Origin: Actinomycetota bacterium
GTDB lineage: Bacteria; Actinomycetota; Actinomycetes; S36-B12; CAIYMF01
Reading direction: 5' to 3'
Length of the DNA stretch: 64,000 bases
Assembly (NCBI GenBank): GCA_026393115.1
Contig: JAPLAU010000006.1
Location: forward strand, 1 to 64,000
Shown: in pieces, positions 1 to 11,812 of the stretch
Numbering within the stretch: position 1 is the first letter of the stretch
Layout: the number at the start of each line of letters is the position of its first letter
Made by a program: the position numbers and the translations under genes
The notes under the pieces: generated by a model
Database searches by the model: none
Seen by the model: only the letters and a program-made list of their open reading frames with translations
Told to the model about the DNA's origin: nothing

Positions 1-91
1 CCACCGCAGCGGCCTCCACGATCGTCAACCCCGAACGGATCCCCGCCCAGAACACCCGCTCCACATCACGACCCAACCAACGACCACCCAC
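1..91 (-). CDS. IS30-family-like transposase, N-terminal fragment cut by window edge
   Basis: Read from a GTG at 89-91 on the minus strand, the frame stays open to the window edge and gives a peptide with GRDVERVFW and SGLTIVEAAAV. This resembles the N-terminal helix-turn-helix of actinobacterial IS30 transposases. A GGAGG motif lies about 9 bases before the GTG, and a TGA in the same frame lies just upstream, which fixes the start. Only about 30 residues are visible, so the family call rests on this short segment. Confidence 0.55.
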   Translation of the reverse strand, partial: MGGRWLGRDVERVFWAGIRSGLTIVEAAAV

Positions 92-131
92 AACAGCACC
101 CCTCCACGCTCAGGGTGTTGCATCACTCCCT
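1..131 (-). mobile_element. Right end of a putative IS30-like insertion sequence
   Basis: The partial transposase runs off the left edge, so only one end of the element would be in view. The stretch 113-131, with GGTGTTGCATCACTCCC on the plus strand, could hold the terminal inverted repeat. The partner repeat lies outside the window, so the boundary is a guess. The last codons of the neighbouring NAGPA-like gene fall inside this stretch. Confidence 0.35.
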
Positions 132-946
132 AGAACCCACCCACACTTATAGGCCGAACACGGAGTGTCGATTGGCGACATGTTCCCGTTGAGAATGCTG
201 GCCGAACCACCGGGTGACGAGTAGGTGTACGCACGCGGCCACGCCTGGTTCATTTCGAGCACCATGCCGCGCTTCACGCCGAAGTGAATGAGCGCCCGCG
301 CAAGGTCATTCGCGTAAACGCGGTATCCGTAGACATAGACGACCTGGCCACTTGATGTAACGCCAACCGCCGATCGCTCGCCGGGGCAGTGGCGATACTG
401 AGCGCCGACAGCTCCCCAGGAGTCGCAACCGTTGCCGCGCGACGAGGTCTTGTTAACGCCGTTGTCGACAAGTAAAGGAAGGTTCTGACGCACGACGCGG
501 TAATTCGAGGCGCTCATCCCACTCGTCCACTTAATGACGTTGAGGTGACCGGACTTGTCGACAACGAGCGATCCGTAGCCGCTGCGGAGTGACTTGTAGA
601 TGTTGCCGCGAAGGGCGTAGCCACCTGCATCGGAATTCAGCAGGAAACCCCCGTTGAAGGCGGCGGTCATGCGATTGCGATAGGTACTCGGACTGTCGTA
701 GGACGAGGAGTAACCGCCCGGGGCAGAAGTGCCGGGCACGAACTGGAACGAGTTGAGAGATTGGCTGATCTTGACGATCGACATACCGCCCCAACTGGCC
801 CGGACGACGCCAGGTGCGCTGAGCGGCGACACCGACGACTTCACGACCGGCGCGGGCGCCGCGTGGGCCACACCACCTGCTGCGACCGTGAGCGGAATTG
901 CGATTGCTGCCGCGGCGAAAGCTGCCGTGTACCGAGCCCGTGACAT
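110..946 (-). CDS. Secreted phosphodiester glycosidase-like protein (NAGPA domain)
   Basis: A 278-residue protein with a signal peptide (basic start, hydrophobic stretch, AHA cleavage region near residue 30). The mature part resembles the NAGPA domain, with FNGGFLL, ERSAVGVTSSG and MVLEMNQ segments. NAGPA enzymes cleave phosphodiester-linked sugars; the substrate here is unknown. The start at 944-946 is chosen because AAGGGGAG sits a few bases upstream and the signal peptide begins there; the reading frame continues far upstream without it. The last residues (GSDATP then TGA) read into the presumed IS end, so the natural C-terminus may have been replaced. It is divergent from the hydrolase at 1040, with 93 bases between them. 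Confidence 0.72.
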   Translation of the reverse strand: MSRARYTAAFAAAAIAIPLTVAAGGVAHAAPAPVVKSSVSPLSAPGVVRASWGGMSIVKISQSLNSFQFVPGTSAPGGYSSSYDSPSTYRNRMTAAFNGGFLLNSDAGGYALRGNIYKSLRSGYGSLVVDKSGHLNVIKWTSGMSASNYRVVRQNLPLLVDNGVNKTSSRGNGCDSWGAVGAQYRHCPGERSAVGVTSSGQVVYVYGYRVYANDLARALIHFGVKRGMVLEMNQAWPRAYTYSSPGGSASILNGNMSPIDTPCSAYKCGWVLGSDATP

Positions 947-1039
947 GTTTCTCCCCTTATCGATTAATCGACGACGTATTTCGATGGTAAGCGACGTTCC
1001 AGCGCCGGCGGTCACCCCTCCGAATGACATGCTGGAGCC

Positions 1040-1909
1040 GTGGCCATCGAATTTCGCATGATCGAGACCAATGGCATCCGCCTTCACGCGGCCGTCGCTG
1101 GCCCCGATGACGGCGAATTGGTGATCTTGCTGCACGGATTCCCCGAATTCTGGAAGGGGATGCTCGCCCCTCTCGAAGCGTTCGCGGCCGCCGGTTACCG
1201 CGTCGTAGCGCCCGATCAACGCGGCTACAACCTCAGCGATAAGCCTGCAGGAATTCACTCGTACGCCATCGAAAACCTCGCGAACGACGTTGTCGGACTC
1301 ATCGACGCCTTCGGTCGCGAGCGCGCCCACGTCATCGGCCACGACTGGGGGGCGGCGGTCACCTGGTGGCTTGCCATCGCGCATCCCGACCGACTCGCTC
1401 GCGTGGCAGTCGTCAACGTGCCGCACCCGGCCGTACTTCTCAAGCAACTCCGTAGTAACCCGAAGCAACTCGCGAAGAGCTGGTACATGCTCAGCTTCCA
1501 AATACCGTGGTTGCCCGAGCGAGTGTTCGGCAGCCTCGCCGGAAGGGGCTTCGCTAAGGCGTTGGCCCGTACGGCCAATCCGGGCTCATTTACCCCTGAC
1601 TACATCGCCGACCTCGAACGCGCGTGGGAACAGCCGGGTGCCGCGGCCGCGATGCTCAATTGGTATCGCGCGGCGTTCCGAAGTCAGCCCTCCGGACCGC
1701 ACGAGCGTCGGGTCACCCTTCCCATCCTGATTCTCTGGGGAGTCAACGACATCGCGCTGAATCCCTCACTCGCTACCGACAGTTTGCCCCTCTGCGATGA
1801 GGGCCATTTGATGTTTTTCGACGACGCCACTCATTGGCTGCTGCACGACGAACCCGAGCAAACGTGTGCCGTTCTGCTCGACTGGGTGGCAGATCGACCC
1901 GTCGACTGA
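1040..1909 (+). CDS. Alpha/beta hydrolase, epoxide hydrolase-like
   Basis: A 289-residue alpha/beta-hydrolase fold protein of normal family length. Visible motifs are HGFPEFW (oxyanion region, near residue 31), the nucleophile elbow GHDWG near residue 101 with Asp as nucleophile, and a likely catalytic His in DDATHWL near the end. An Asp nucleophile with HGFP fits soluble epoxide hydrolases or haloalkane dehalogenases; which substrate is used cannot be read from the sequence. The GTG start has CATGCT exactly 6 bases before it, which suggests a leaderless transcript; an ATG at 1058 is the alternative start. Confidence 0.82.
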   Translation: MAIEFRMIETNGIRLHAAVAGPDDGELVILLHGFPEFWKGMLAPLEAFAAAGYRVVAPDQRGYNLSDKPAGIHSYAIENLANDVVGLIDAFGRERAHVIGHDWGAAVTWWLAIAHPDRLARVAVVNVPHPAVLLKQLRSNPKQLAKSWYMLSFQIPWLPERVFGSLAGRGFAKALARTANPGSFTPDYIADLERAWEQPGAAAAMLNWYRAAFRSQPSGPHERRVTLPILILWGVNDIALNPSLATDSLPLCDEGHLMFFDDATHWLLHDEPEQTCAVLLDWVADRPVD

Positions 1910-2012
1910 GGAATGGACGGGTGCGGTCGAGACGTTGTGATGACACGATGGATACGAAAGCACCCAGATCAGTCGACGCGACTCGCAGGACGCAACTCAC
2001 AGGAATGGAGGG

Positions 2013-2927
2013 ATGACCGTGCAGCCGCCTGATGACCTGTACGAGATCTACTCCGAAGACATTCCTCCGGGCCTCGTGCTGATTCACAACCTCACGGGTT
2101 TCCTCGACGCCGGAGCAGCGGGCGGCTTGGCCGTCAACCACCTGCTCACCACGCTCGAGAGCGAAGTCGTGGTGCGCTTCGACATTGACGCCCTCTTTGA
2201 CTACCGGGCACGCCGACCGCGCATGACCTTCCTCGGCGATCACTACGGGCAGATCGACATGCCCGATCTAGTCATTTCCATGCTGCGCGACCAAACCGAC
2301 ACCCCGTTCCTGCTGATGCATGGCCCCGAGCCCGACTTCGGGTGGCGGCGTTTTGCGGCGGCCGTTGAAGAGGTCGTCACCGAACTCGACATCAATTTGG
2401 TACTCGGAATGCACGCGGTTCCTTGGCCAGCCCCGCACACCCGACCCATTGGCGTCACAGTCCACTCGGCTGATCCAGTACTTCTGGCCGGTCGCCAACC
2501 GTGGGTGGGCGACCTCGAGGTTCCCGGGCACGTAGCCGGACTGCTCGAAATCACCCTCGACGCGGCCGGTCATCGGTCGATGGGGTTTGTCGCGCACGTG
2601 CCGCATTACCTCTCGGCCTCCGAGCACCCGTCCTCGTCGGTGGCGCTGCTCGAAAACGTCATTGCCCAGACCGGGCTCGCCCTTCCTCTCGACGTCCTTC
2701 GCGAGGCGGCCCGCCGCAACGACGTCGAAATCAACGCTCAGGTGCAGGGCAGCGACGAAAACGGCGAAGCCGTCAGCATGCTTGAAGCGCAATTCGACGC
2801 GTTGATTGCCACCCGGGGGGCTGATCTGACCTTGCTCGACCAAACCGAATTACCCAGCGGGGACGACATCGCCGCCCAGGTCGAGCAGTTCCTCGCCCAG
2901 CGAGACGCGCACGGCAATGATTCGTAG
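2013..2927 (+). CDS. PAC2-family protein (proteasome assembly chaperone-like)
   Basis: A 304-residue cytoplasmic protein matching the actinobacterial PAC2 (DUF75) family: LVLIHNLTGFLDAG near the N-terminus, LLMHGPEPDFGW in the middle and a helical C-terminus. The fold is shared with eukaryotic proteasome assembly chaperones, but the function of bacterial members is not settled. AGGAATGGAGGG precedes the ATG. No proteasome genes are seen in this window, so a role in proteasome assembly is not supported by context. Confidence 0.8.
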   Translation: MTVQPPDDLYEIYSEDIPPGLVLIHNLTGFLDAGAAGGLAVNHLLTTLESEVVVRFDIDALFDYRARRPRMTFLGDHYGQIDMPDLVISMLRDQTDTPFLLMHGPEPDFGWRRFAAAVEEVVTELDINLVLGMHAVPWPAPHTRPIGVTVHSADPVLLAGRQPWVGDLEVPGHVAGLLEITLDAAGHRSMGFVAHVPHYLSASEHPSSSVALLENVIAQTGLALPLDVLREAARRNDVEINAQVQGSDENGEAVSMLEAQFDALIATRGADLTLLDQTELPSGDDIAAQVEQFLAQRDAHGNDS

Positions 2928-3060
2928 CCAACGTCAGCACATCGTCAAGGAATGTCAGGGTTCGGTTCGGAACATGGTGAGAGGGGGTTGAGTCGTGGTC
3001 GAGTGGGAACAAGGGCAGCGCGACGCACAACCTGAACCGAACCCGCTAGGAGACCCTGAC

Positions 3061-4329
3061 ATGACGAACATGCCCTTCCCGCCAGAACTTCCTGTTCCGG
3101 CAGGCCCGCCGGTGGCACCGTGGCCCGACAGCGCCACCCGTGTGCTCGACGCCCCGCCTCCCACCGCGAGCCCGTACACCCATATTTCTGCGCCCCCACT
3201 GCCGCCCACTGCTCCTCCGCCCGTGACCCCCGTGGGTTCTGCCCCGAGTGGCTCACGAAGTTCGGGTGGGAAAATTATCGCTGGAGCCGCCTTGGCAGCG
3301 CTGCTTGTCGGAGGTGTCGGCGGTTTCGCCGGTGCCACGGTCGCCAACCACAACGCACCGGCCACCACGTCGGCGTCCATCATCACGACCGGTGGCACGA
3401 CCAACGCTGGAATGTCCCGCCCGGCCGATGGCTCGATCGCGGCCGTTGCCGCGGCGGTGAGCCCGTCAGTGGTCAAGATTGAGGCCCGCAACGGAAACAG
3501 CGGTGGTACCGGTACCGGCTTCATCATTAAGGACGACGGCTACATCCTCACTAACAACCACGTCGCTGCCGCCGGTGGCGACGGTGGAACGCTCAAGGTC
3601 CAGTTCCAAGACGGCAGCACCGCGTCGGCCAAGCTGATCGGCGCCAACGCCGACTACGACGTTGCGGTGATCAAGGTCGAGAAGACCGGCCTCCCGGCGG
3701 TCAAGGTCGGCGACTCGAATTTGGTGAAGGTCGGAGACACGGCCATTGCGATCGGTTCGCCGCTCGGACTTGAGGGCACCGTCACGGCCGGCATCATCAG
3801 CGCGCTGAACCGCCCTGTGACCGCCGGTGGCGAAGGTGAAGGCACGTCGTACATCAACGCCATTCAGACTGACGCTCCGATCAACCCCGGAAACTCGGGC
3901 GGTCCGCTGGTCAACGGTGCCGGCGAGGTCATTGGTATCAACTCAGCGATCGCCTCGCTCGGATCCTCCTCGGGCGGTCAAAGTGGTTCGATCGGCTTGG
4001 GCTTCGCGATTCCGATCGACACCGCGATTCGCCTCGCCAACGAACTGATCTCGTCCGGAACCTCGACCACACCGATCATGGGCGTCAAGCTCAACATGGG
4101 TGCCGACAAGGCCACCATCAGTGAAATCACCGCTGGCGGTCCTGCCGAGGCCGCGGGCCTGAAGTCCGGCGACGTGATCGTCAAGGTTGACGGTCGCACG
4201 GTTGGCAGCAACACCGACCTCGTGGTGGCAGTTCGCGACCACAAGCCGGGCGACTCGGTGAAACTCAGCATCGAGCGCGACGGAGACACTCAGGAAGTCA
4301 CGCTTACGCTCGGTTCCCAGAAGGGCTGA
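3061..4329 (+). CDS. HtrA/DegP-like membrane-anchored serine protease with PDZ domain
   Basis: A 422-residue protein: a Pro-rich cytoplasmic N-terminus (about residues 1-65), one membrane segment (about 72-95), a trypsin-like domain and a C-terminal PDZ domain. The triad is visible as His in NNHVAA, Asp in ADYDVAVIKV and Ser in GNSGGPL. Such proteases degrade or process misfolded envelope proteins. The start at 3061 is chosen because AGGAG lies 8 bases before it; the frame also has an earlier GTG at 2995 without such a signal. A hairpin follows the stop. Confidence 0.9.
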   Translation: MTNMPFPPELPVPAGPPVAPWPDSATRVLDAPPPTASPYTHISAPPLPPTAPPPVTPVGSAPSGSRSSGGKIIAGAALAALLVGGVGGFAGATVANHNAPATTSASIITTGGTTNAGMSRPADGSIAAVAAAVSPSVVKIEARNGNSGGTGTGFIIKDDGYILTNNHVAAAGGDGGTLKVQFQDGSTASAKLIGANADYDVAVIKVEKTGLPAVKVGDSNLVKVGDTAIAIGSPLGLEGTVTAGIISALNRPVTAGGEGEGTSYINAIQTDAPINPGNSGGPLVNGAGEVIGINSAIASLGSSSGGQSGSIGLGFAIPIDTAIRLANELISSGTSTTPIMGVKLNMGADKATISEITAGGPAEAAGLKSGDVIVKVDGRTVGSNTDLVVAVRDHKPGDSVKLSIERDGDTQEVTLTLGSQKG

Positions 4330-4346
4330 CGCGTCGCACTCATCGT

Positions 4347-4381
4347 CCCCCGATGGCCGCTCACGAGGTGGCCGTCGGGGG
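4347..4381 (+). terminator. Hairpin after the HtrA-like gene
   Basis: CCCCCGATGGCC pairs with GGCCGTCGGGGG across an 11-base loop, with one G-T pair. No T-run follows, so this would be an intrinsic-like or Rho-assisted terminator. Confidence 0.5.
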
Positions 4382-4408
4382 ACTGCGGCGTCTGACGGAC
4401 ATGGCACC

Positions 4409-4972
4409 ATGAAGTCAATGAAACGGTCACTGCGCTGGCTGCTCGTGCTGGGGGCACTGCTCCTCATCGCGGGCGTTGCTGTGCTGGGTATGCGTATGGC
4501 CATGCAAACCGTTGCCCGCCCGAGCGAGTCGATGCCGAAGGAATACAAGGCATTGATCCTCAAATCCGCCAAGCTCTGCCCGCAGTTACCAGCCTCGATT
4601 CTCGCCGCTCAGATCGCTACCGAAAGCGGCTGGGACCCCAAGGCAGTCAGTGGCGCCGGCGCTGAAGGCATCGCCCAGTTCATTCCGCAAACGTGGAAGG
4701 ACTACGGGTACGACGCGAACGGTGATGGAACGGCTGACGTCTTCGACCCTGCAGATGCGATTCCGTCGGCAGCCAAGTTCATGTGCGGATTATTCGACGA
4801 AACCAGCAAGGTTCCGGGCGACCCCATCAACAATGCGCTCGCGGCCTACAACGCGGGCCCCAACAAGGTGCGCAAGTACGGTGGCATTCCGCCCTTCCCC
4901 GAGACGCAGAAATACGTCGAGCGCATTCGCGCGCGAGCAGCCACTGAGGCGTTCGCCTCGCTCGATACCTGA
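4409..4972 (+). CDS. Lytic transglycosylase (SLT-type)
   Basis: A 187-residue protein with one N-terminal membrane or signal segment (about residues 9-30) and an SLT lysozyme-like domain. The catalytic Glu is in QIATESGWDP, followed by GIAQFIPQTW and NALAAYNAGPNKVR, both typical of the fold. It would cleave peptidoglycan glycan strands outside the membrane. The segment DANGDGTADVFDP in the middle looks like a calcium-binding loop. The start is the first ATG; the second ATG at 4421 would leave the membrane segment intact too. Confidence 0.87.
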   Translation: MKSMKRSLRWLLVLGALLLIAGVAVLGMRMAMQTVARPSESMPKEYKALILKSAKLCPQLPASILAAQIATESGWDPKAVSGAGAEGIAQFIPQTWKDYGYDANGDGTADVFDPADAIPSAAKFMCGLFDETSKVPGDPINNALAAYNAGPNKVRKYGGIPPFPETQKYVERIRARAATEAFASLDT

Positions 4973-5037
4973 TACCTGCCCAGAGCGACATCGCGAATAG
5001 TGCGCGTTGGTTGCGGTTCACGCGGCAGAGTGGGCGT

Positions 5038-6252
5038 ATGGAATCCCCCGTTGCTGAGTCGCCGACGACCTCTGATCGACGTGCGCGTCTGGCCGGCGCC
5101 GTTGCGTACGCGGGTCAGGGAGTCTGCTTCGCAGCGCTCGTCACCCGCATTCCGGCGCTCAAGGATCGGTTCGGCCTCGATGACGCCTCTCTCGCCCTGC
5201 TGCTCGCGGTGGTGCCCATCGTCGCTGGCATCGGAAGTGTGCTGGCCGGTTCGGCCGCGTCGCGGATAGGTGCAGCTCCGGTCTTACGCGTCATGGGACC
5301 GGTGGTACCGCTTGCACTCGTCGCGGTGGGGTTCAGCCAGTCGCTTCCTGTACTGGTCGCGGTCTTAGTGGTGTTAGGGCTTGGGCTCGGATCGGTTGAC
5401 GCGGTGATGAATGCGCACGGCATTGCTGTGGAGGCGCGCTATCACCGCAGCATCATTGCGTCGTTCTACGCGGTGTTCAGTCTCGCGGGAATCGCGGGCG
5501 CAGGACTTGCGGCGTTGTCGGCTGATTCCACCCTGTCGCTCGGCCTGTTCTTTCTGCTGATCGCGGTGGCGCTCATTCCAGTGCAATTGATTGCGGGCCC
5601 GTTTCTGTTGCGCGGCCTAGTCGAAGTGGACGGCACCGTCGATGAGGCGTCACCTGACCATCCGGCCCCTGGCCGCGTTCACATTCCGTGGCGCCCCATC
5701 GTGTTGATCGGAATCGCACTGACGTGTGTGTACATCGCCGACTCTGCGGCTTCGAACTGGAGCGCTGTGTACCTCACCGATGGGTTGGGGTCCGCGGAGT
5801 CGGTCGCTGCGTTGGCGTACTTGCTCTACGCTCTGACAACTCTCGTGGCACGCGTGTTGGTTGACCGCGGCGTGATGCTGCGTGGTCCCGTTCCCCTTGT
5901 GCGTGCTGGCGCACTCATCGGAGTGGTCGCCGTGCTGATCGTTGCGCTCGCACCAACGCCAGCGGTGGGTCTCATCGGATTCGCACTACTGGGAATCGGC
6001 GTGGCCCCCGTCATTCCGTTGGCGTTCGCCGCTGCCGGATCACATGACCCGGGTGGTACGGGTGTGGCCGTAGCGCGGGTCAACGTGTTCAACTACGTCG
6101 GTTTCGTTCTCGGTGCGCCGCTGATTGGCATCGTTGCGGAAGTGTCGTCACTTCGGCTGGCTTTTGCCTTGCTCGTTCCGCTGTTGCTGCTTGCAGCATT
6201 CTTGGCACCGCATTTCGCGCACAAGATCGTTCCGGCAATCGAGACCGCTTAG
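5038..6252 (+). CDS. MFS transporter, YbjJ-like
   Basis: A 404-residue integral membrane protein with about 12 hydrophobic segments and a short cytosolic N-terminus. LVTRIPALKDRFGL and the first-half pattern with VLAGSAASRIGA match the FucP/YbjJ-like branch of the major facilitator superfamily. The substrate is unknown. CAGAGT lies 6 bases before the ATG at 5038, so this start is preferred to an upstream TTG at 5011. It converges on the tsaC-like gene with one base between the stops and no visible terminator. Confidence 0.82.
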   Translation: MESPVAESPTTSDRRARLAGAVAYAGQGVCFAALVTRIPALKDRFGLDDASLALLLAVVPIVAGIGSVLAGSAASRIGAAPVLRVMGPVVPLALVAVGFSQSLPVLVAVLVVLGLGLGSVDAVMNAHGIAVEARYHRSIIASFYAVFSLAGIAGAGLAALSADSTLSLGLFFLLIAVALIPVQLIAGPFLLRGLVEVDGTVDEASPDHPAPGRVHIPWRPIVLIGIALTCVYIADSAASNWSAVYLTDGLGSAESVAALAYLLYALTTLVARVLVDRGVMLRGPVPLVRAGALIGVVAVLIVALAPTPAVGLIGFALLGIGVAPVIPLAFAAAGSHDPGGTGVAVARVNVFNYVGFVLGAPLIGIVAEVSSLRLAFALLVPLLLLAAFLAPHFAHKIVPAIETA

Positions 6253-6253
6253 T

Positions 6254-7258
6254 TCACTCAGCGGCGGCGCGTTGCAGTCGATCGCGAATCGCAACCGCGA
6301 GACCGTCACTGCCCTCAGGGGCAACGGCTACGACGGTGCGAAGCCCAAGATCGTCGGCCGATCGAAGTGCGGCGTAGAGGGCGTAGGCGTATTCAGTGAG
6401 GCCCGTTGGTTGCGCGAGTCGGTGGACGCCCTGAGGCGTGGGCACACCCGCTTCAGCGATGAGTCCGGTTGTCGAATCGCCCTGCCAGCGATCAACCGAG
6501 TCGGCTTGCGCGATCACAACAGATGCATGCGGTGAGTAGTGCGCGGCCAAGGTGCCGGGCGCGCGCACACTTCCGTCGGCGGGTAGCACGCGCAGGCCGG
6601 TGATGGTGGTGATGTCGAGTTCGGAAATGGCACCGGGGCGCAACAGGCGAGGCTGTTCACCGGTTGCCAGCACGATGGTCGACTCGACACCGACAGGGCA
6701 GGTTCCGCCGTCGAGTACGAGGTCATGCGCCGAATCGAGGTAGCGACCGAGTTCGCTGACGACGTGTGCGGCCGAGGTTGCCGACACGCCACCAAAGCGA
6801 TTGGCACTCGGTGCTGCGACACCCGTTGCCACTGCCGTCAGCAGTGCCAGCGCCACGGGGTGATCAGGAACGCGCAGTCCTACTGTGTCTTGTCCGCCCG
6901 TCACCGAATCACTGACGTGGGCTGTTCGCGGGAGCACCAGGGTGAGCGGTCCGGGCCACAGTTGTTCGGCAAGGGTGGCCGCCCAGGCTGGAAAGTGCCT
7001 AGCCCATTGCTCCAGCTGGGTGACAGATCCGAGGTGCACGATTAACGGATGCGAGCGTGGTCGGGCCTTGATCTGGAAAACGCGGGCGACCGCCGACTCG
7101 ATCGTGGTGCAGGCACCGAGACCGTAAACGGTTTCGGTCGGAAAGGCCACCACTGCACCACCTAGCAGGGCTTCTGCGGCCGCATCGACCGACGTGGTGA
7201 GGAGGGGCGATCGCTCTGGTGACCGCTCGACGGGGGTCGGCTGCGCGGTCTCGCTCAC
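6254..7258 (-). CDS. L-threonylcarbamoyladenylate synthase (Sua5 type)
   Basis: A 334-residue enzyme that makes threonylcarbamoyl-AMP for the t6A modification of ANN-decoding tRNAs. The YrdC domain shows GGAVVAFPTETVYGLGA, KARPRSHPLIVH and APSANRFGGVSATSA. It also has the C-terminal Sua5 domain (APGTLAAHYSPHA), so it is a long Sua5 form rather than a short TsaC. The GTG at 7256-7258 has CACAAT 6 bases before it and is preferred; an ATG at 7304-7306 would add 16 residues. It is divergent from the L,D-transpeptidase gene. Confidence 0.9.
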   Translation of the reverse strand: MSETAQPTPVERSPERSPLLTTSVDAAAEALLGGAVVAFPTETVYGLGACTTIESAVARVFQIKARPRSHPLIVHLGSVTQLEQWARHFPAWAATLAEQLWPGPLTLVLPRTAHVSDSVTGGQDTVGLRVPDHPVALALLTAVATGVAAPSANRFGGVSATSAAHVVSELGRYLDSAHDLVLDGGTCPVGVESTIVLATGEQPRLLRPGAISELDITTITGLRVLPADGSVRAPGTLAAHYSPHASVVIAQADSVDRWQGDSTTGLIAEAGVPTPQGVHRLAQPTGLTEYAYALYAALRSADDLGLRTVVAVAPEGSDGLAVAIRDRLQRAAAE

Positions 7259-7392
7259 CTCACCATTGTGTCGGCGTTTGTTCGGGAGGTGTAATTCGAC
7301 GCTCATGTCGGACCGTTGGATGCAGGAATTCGCAAAGCGGTGACGTATCGTTGAATTTGAAACTTCCCCGTAGTGAGAGGCACGATCCGGCC

Positions 7393-8997
7393 ATGGTCCC
7401 CATTGTCCGACGCCTGAGTTTGGCAGTAGCGACTGTTGTCATTGCGTCAACGGTCGCGATTGGAACGGCCTCGGCAATTCCGACTCCCGTTGCGGCACCG
7501 ACTGTCACTCCCGGAGTGGCCAAGGTGACGGTGGGCTGGAATACGAGTCCTTCAGGTCCCTACGGGAGCGCTCCAGATCGCACGTACACCGTTCAACTCT
7601 TCCTCGCAGGCACTCCGGCTACTGCAATCCTGACAAAGACCGGCCTCACCTCGTCGCCCGCTGTGTTTAAGGTCGACCCCAGCGTCAGCGTGATCGCGTC
7701 GGTCATGGCGTACGACGGCCCCACGCCCGCTGCGACTTCCGACCAATCCACTCCCGGTGTGAAATCGACGGCGCCCGCGGCACCCACGGGCCTTGCGGCC
7801 ACGTACCCCGCGAGCGGTGCGGTTCGTCTTTCTTGGAACTCCGTGGCTGGCGCGACCAGTTACGCGATTTACCGCGGTGGAGTGAAGATCGTCAACTCGA
7901 CTCAGCGCCTGTACTTCAACGACAGCGGCCTCACTAACGGAACGTCGTATTCGTATTACGTGGTTGCTCTTGTATCCGGCCTGGACTACCAGGCCGGCGG
8001 TGTCGCTACGTCGTCGAAATCGGCCACGCTCACTGCGGTTCCTGCCACCGTTCCCGCCGCTCCGAACCACGTCACCGGAACTGTGGGTGATCGGCTGGTC
8101 AACCTCCGGTTCCGCGGTGGTGCTGCGAACGGCCGGCCGATCATGAACGTGTATGTGTACATCGGTACCGACACGAGCCGCGTGCCTGCGTGCACGCGCA
8201 CATCGACCGACGTGTGCGCAAGTACCACCACTGCCAACGGCATTCAGGTACGCAATCTCAGCGCCGAGCGCGGTTACCGATTCCGACTCCGTGCGCGCAA
8301 CATCATCGGACTCTCGCCGTACTCGTCTCAGACTCCTATGCTGCAGCCGTTCACCATCAAGCCCCCGTTCACGCAGGGAATGCGTGGCGCGACGATTGTT
8401 GAACTTCAGAAGCGACTTACGTGGGCAGGCCTGCCGACGCCGATCACCGGTGTCTTCGACTCGGCTACTCGCAAGCAGGTCAAGCACCTGCAGGAGAAGT
8501 TCCTCTACAACGAGACTGGAGAAGTCAGCGTCTCAACGTGGTCGTTGCTCAAGCGCATCACGGTCAAGGGTGCGGCCCTTCCGTCACAATGCCGCGGCAC
8601 CATGATCTGCATCTCGAAGACCCAGCGAGTGTTGCGATTCCTCGAAAAGGGCAAGATCACGCGCTACCTTGATGCCAGGTTCGGTCCTGAAGGCGGCGGC
8701 TTGGCCACCGGTGAGGGAATGTTCTCGATTGATTACAAGGATGGCTGCTCTAGTGGAGCCAACCCCAACGACTACGGGTCGCTGATGGCGAACTGCCATG
8801 TGTCGAGCGGATTCGGAACTCCGATGGCGTGGTCGATGTTCTTCAACGGCGGCCAGGCGATTCACCATTCGTGGTACTTCGCACGCGATGGGTACTGGGG
8901 CAACTCACACGGATGTATCAATATCCGTGACTGGGAGGGCCTTCGCTACCTATACGACCATGCGCCGACAGGTACTCCGGTCTACGTCTACTGGTAG
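7393..8997 (+). CDS. Secreted L,D-transpeptidase with FN3-like and peptidoglycan-binding domains
   Basis: A 534-residue exported protein: signal peptide (about 1-29, ending ASA), two fibronectin-III-like domains (about 125-215 and 220-325), a peptidoglycan-binding domain (about 330-395; GMRGATIVELQKRL, GVFDSATRKQV) and a C-terminal YkuD domain. The YkuD signature is complete: HHSWYFARDGYWGNSHGCIN, with catalytic His and Cys. The enzyme would form 3-3 crosslinks in peptidoglycan. The start at 7393 is chosen because the signal peptide begins there. Most mycobacterial L,D-transpeptidases have Ig-like N-terminal domains instead of FN3 repeats. Confidence 0.9.
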   Translation: MVPIVRRLSLAVATVVIASTVAIGTASAIPTPVAAPTVTPGVAKVTVGWNTSPSGPYGSAPDRTYTVQLFLAGTPATAILTKTGLTSSPAVFKVDPSVSVIASVMAYDGPTPAATSDQSTPGVKSTAPAAPTGLAATYPASGAVRLSWNSVAGATSYAIYRGGVKIVNSTQRLYFNDSGLTNGTSYSYYVVALVSGLDYQAGGVATSSKSATLTAVPATVPAAPNHVTGTVGDRLVNLRFRGGAANGRPIMNVYVYIGTDTSRVPACTRTSTDVCASTTTANGIQVRNLSAERGYRFRLRARNIIGLSPYSSQTPMLQPFTIKPPFTQGMRGATIVELQKRLTWAGLPTPITGVFDSATRKQVKHLQEKFLYNETGEVSVSTWSLLKRITVKGAALPSQCRGTMICISKTQRVLRFLEKGKITRYLDARFGPEGGGLATGEGMFSIDYKDGCSSGANPNDYGSLMANCHVSSGFGTPMAWSMFFNGGQAIHHSWYFARDGYWGNSHGCINIRDWEGLRYLYDHAPTGTPVYVYW

Positions 8998-9060
8998 GCC
9001 GTGGGTCCCCGTAGTTAGCCTCACTCACCATGGCACCCCTGCTAGTGGCATGATCACGCC

Positions 9061-11733
<2,673 letters not shown>

Positions 11734-11812
11734 ACGTTCGAACCCGGTAAGGAAGTAGTTGGGAGCTCGATGCGACTACGTCGAATGACCGCGTTACTGA
11801 CATTCTGAAGAC

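Noticed and set aside
7552-8487. Long minus-strand ORF (311 codons) opposite the L,D-transpeptidase gene
   Set aside because: It is an antisense shadow of a clear gene with domains, is Arg-rich and of low complexity, and shows no recognisable motif.
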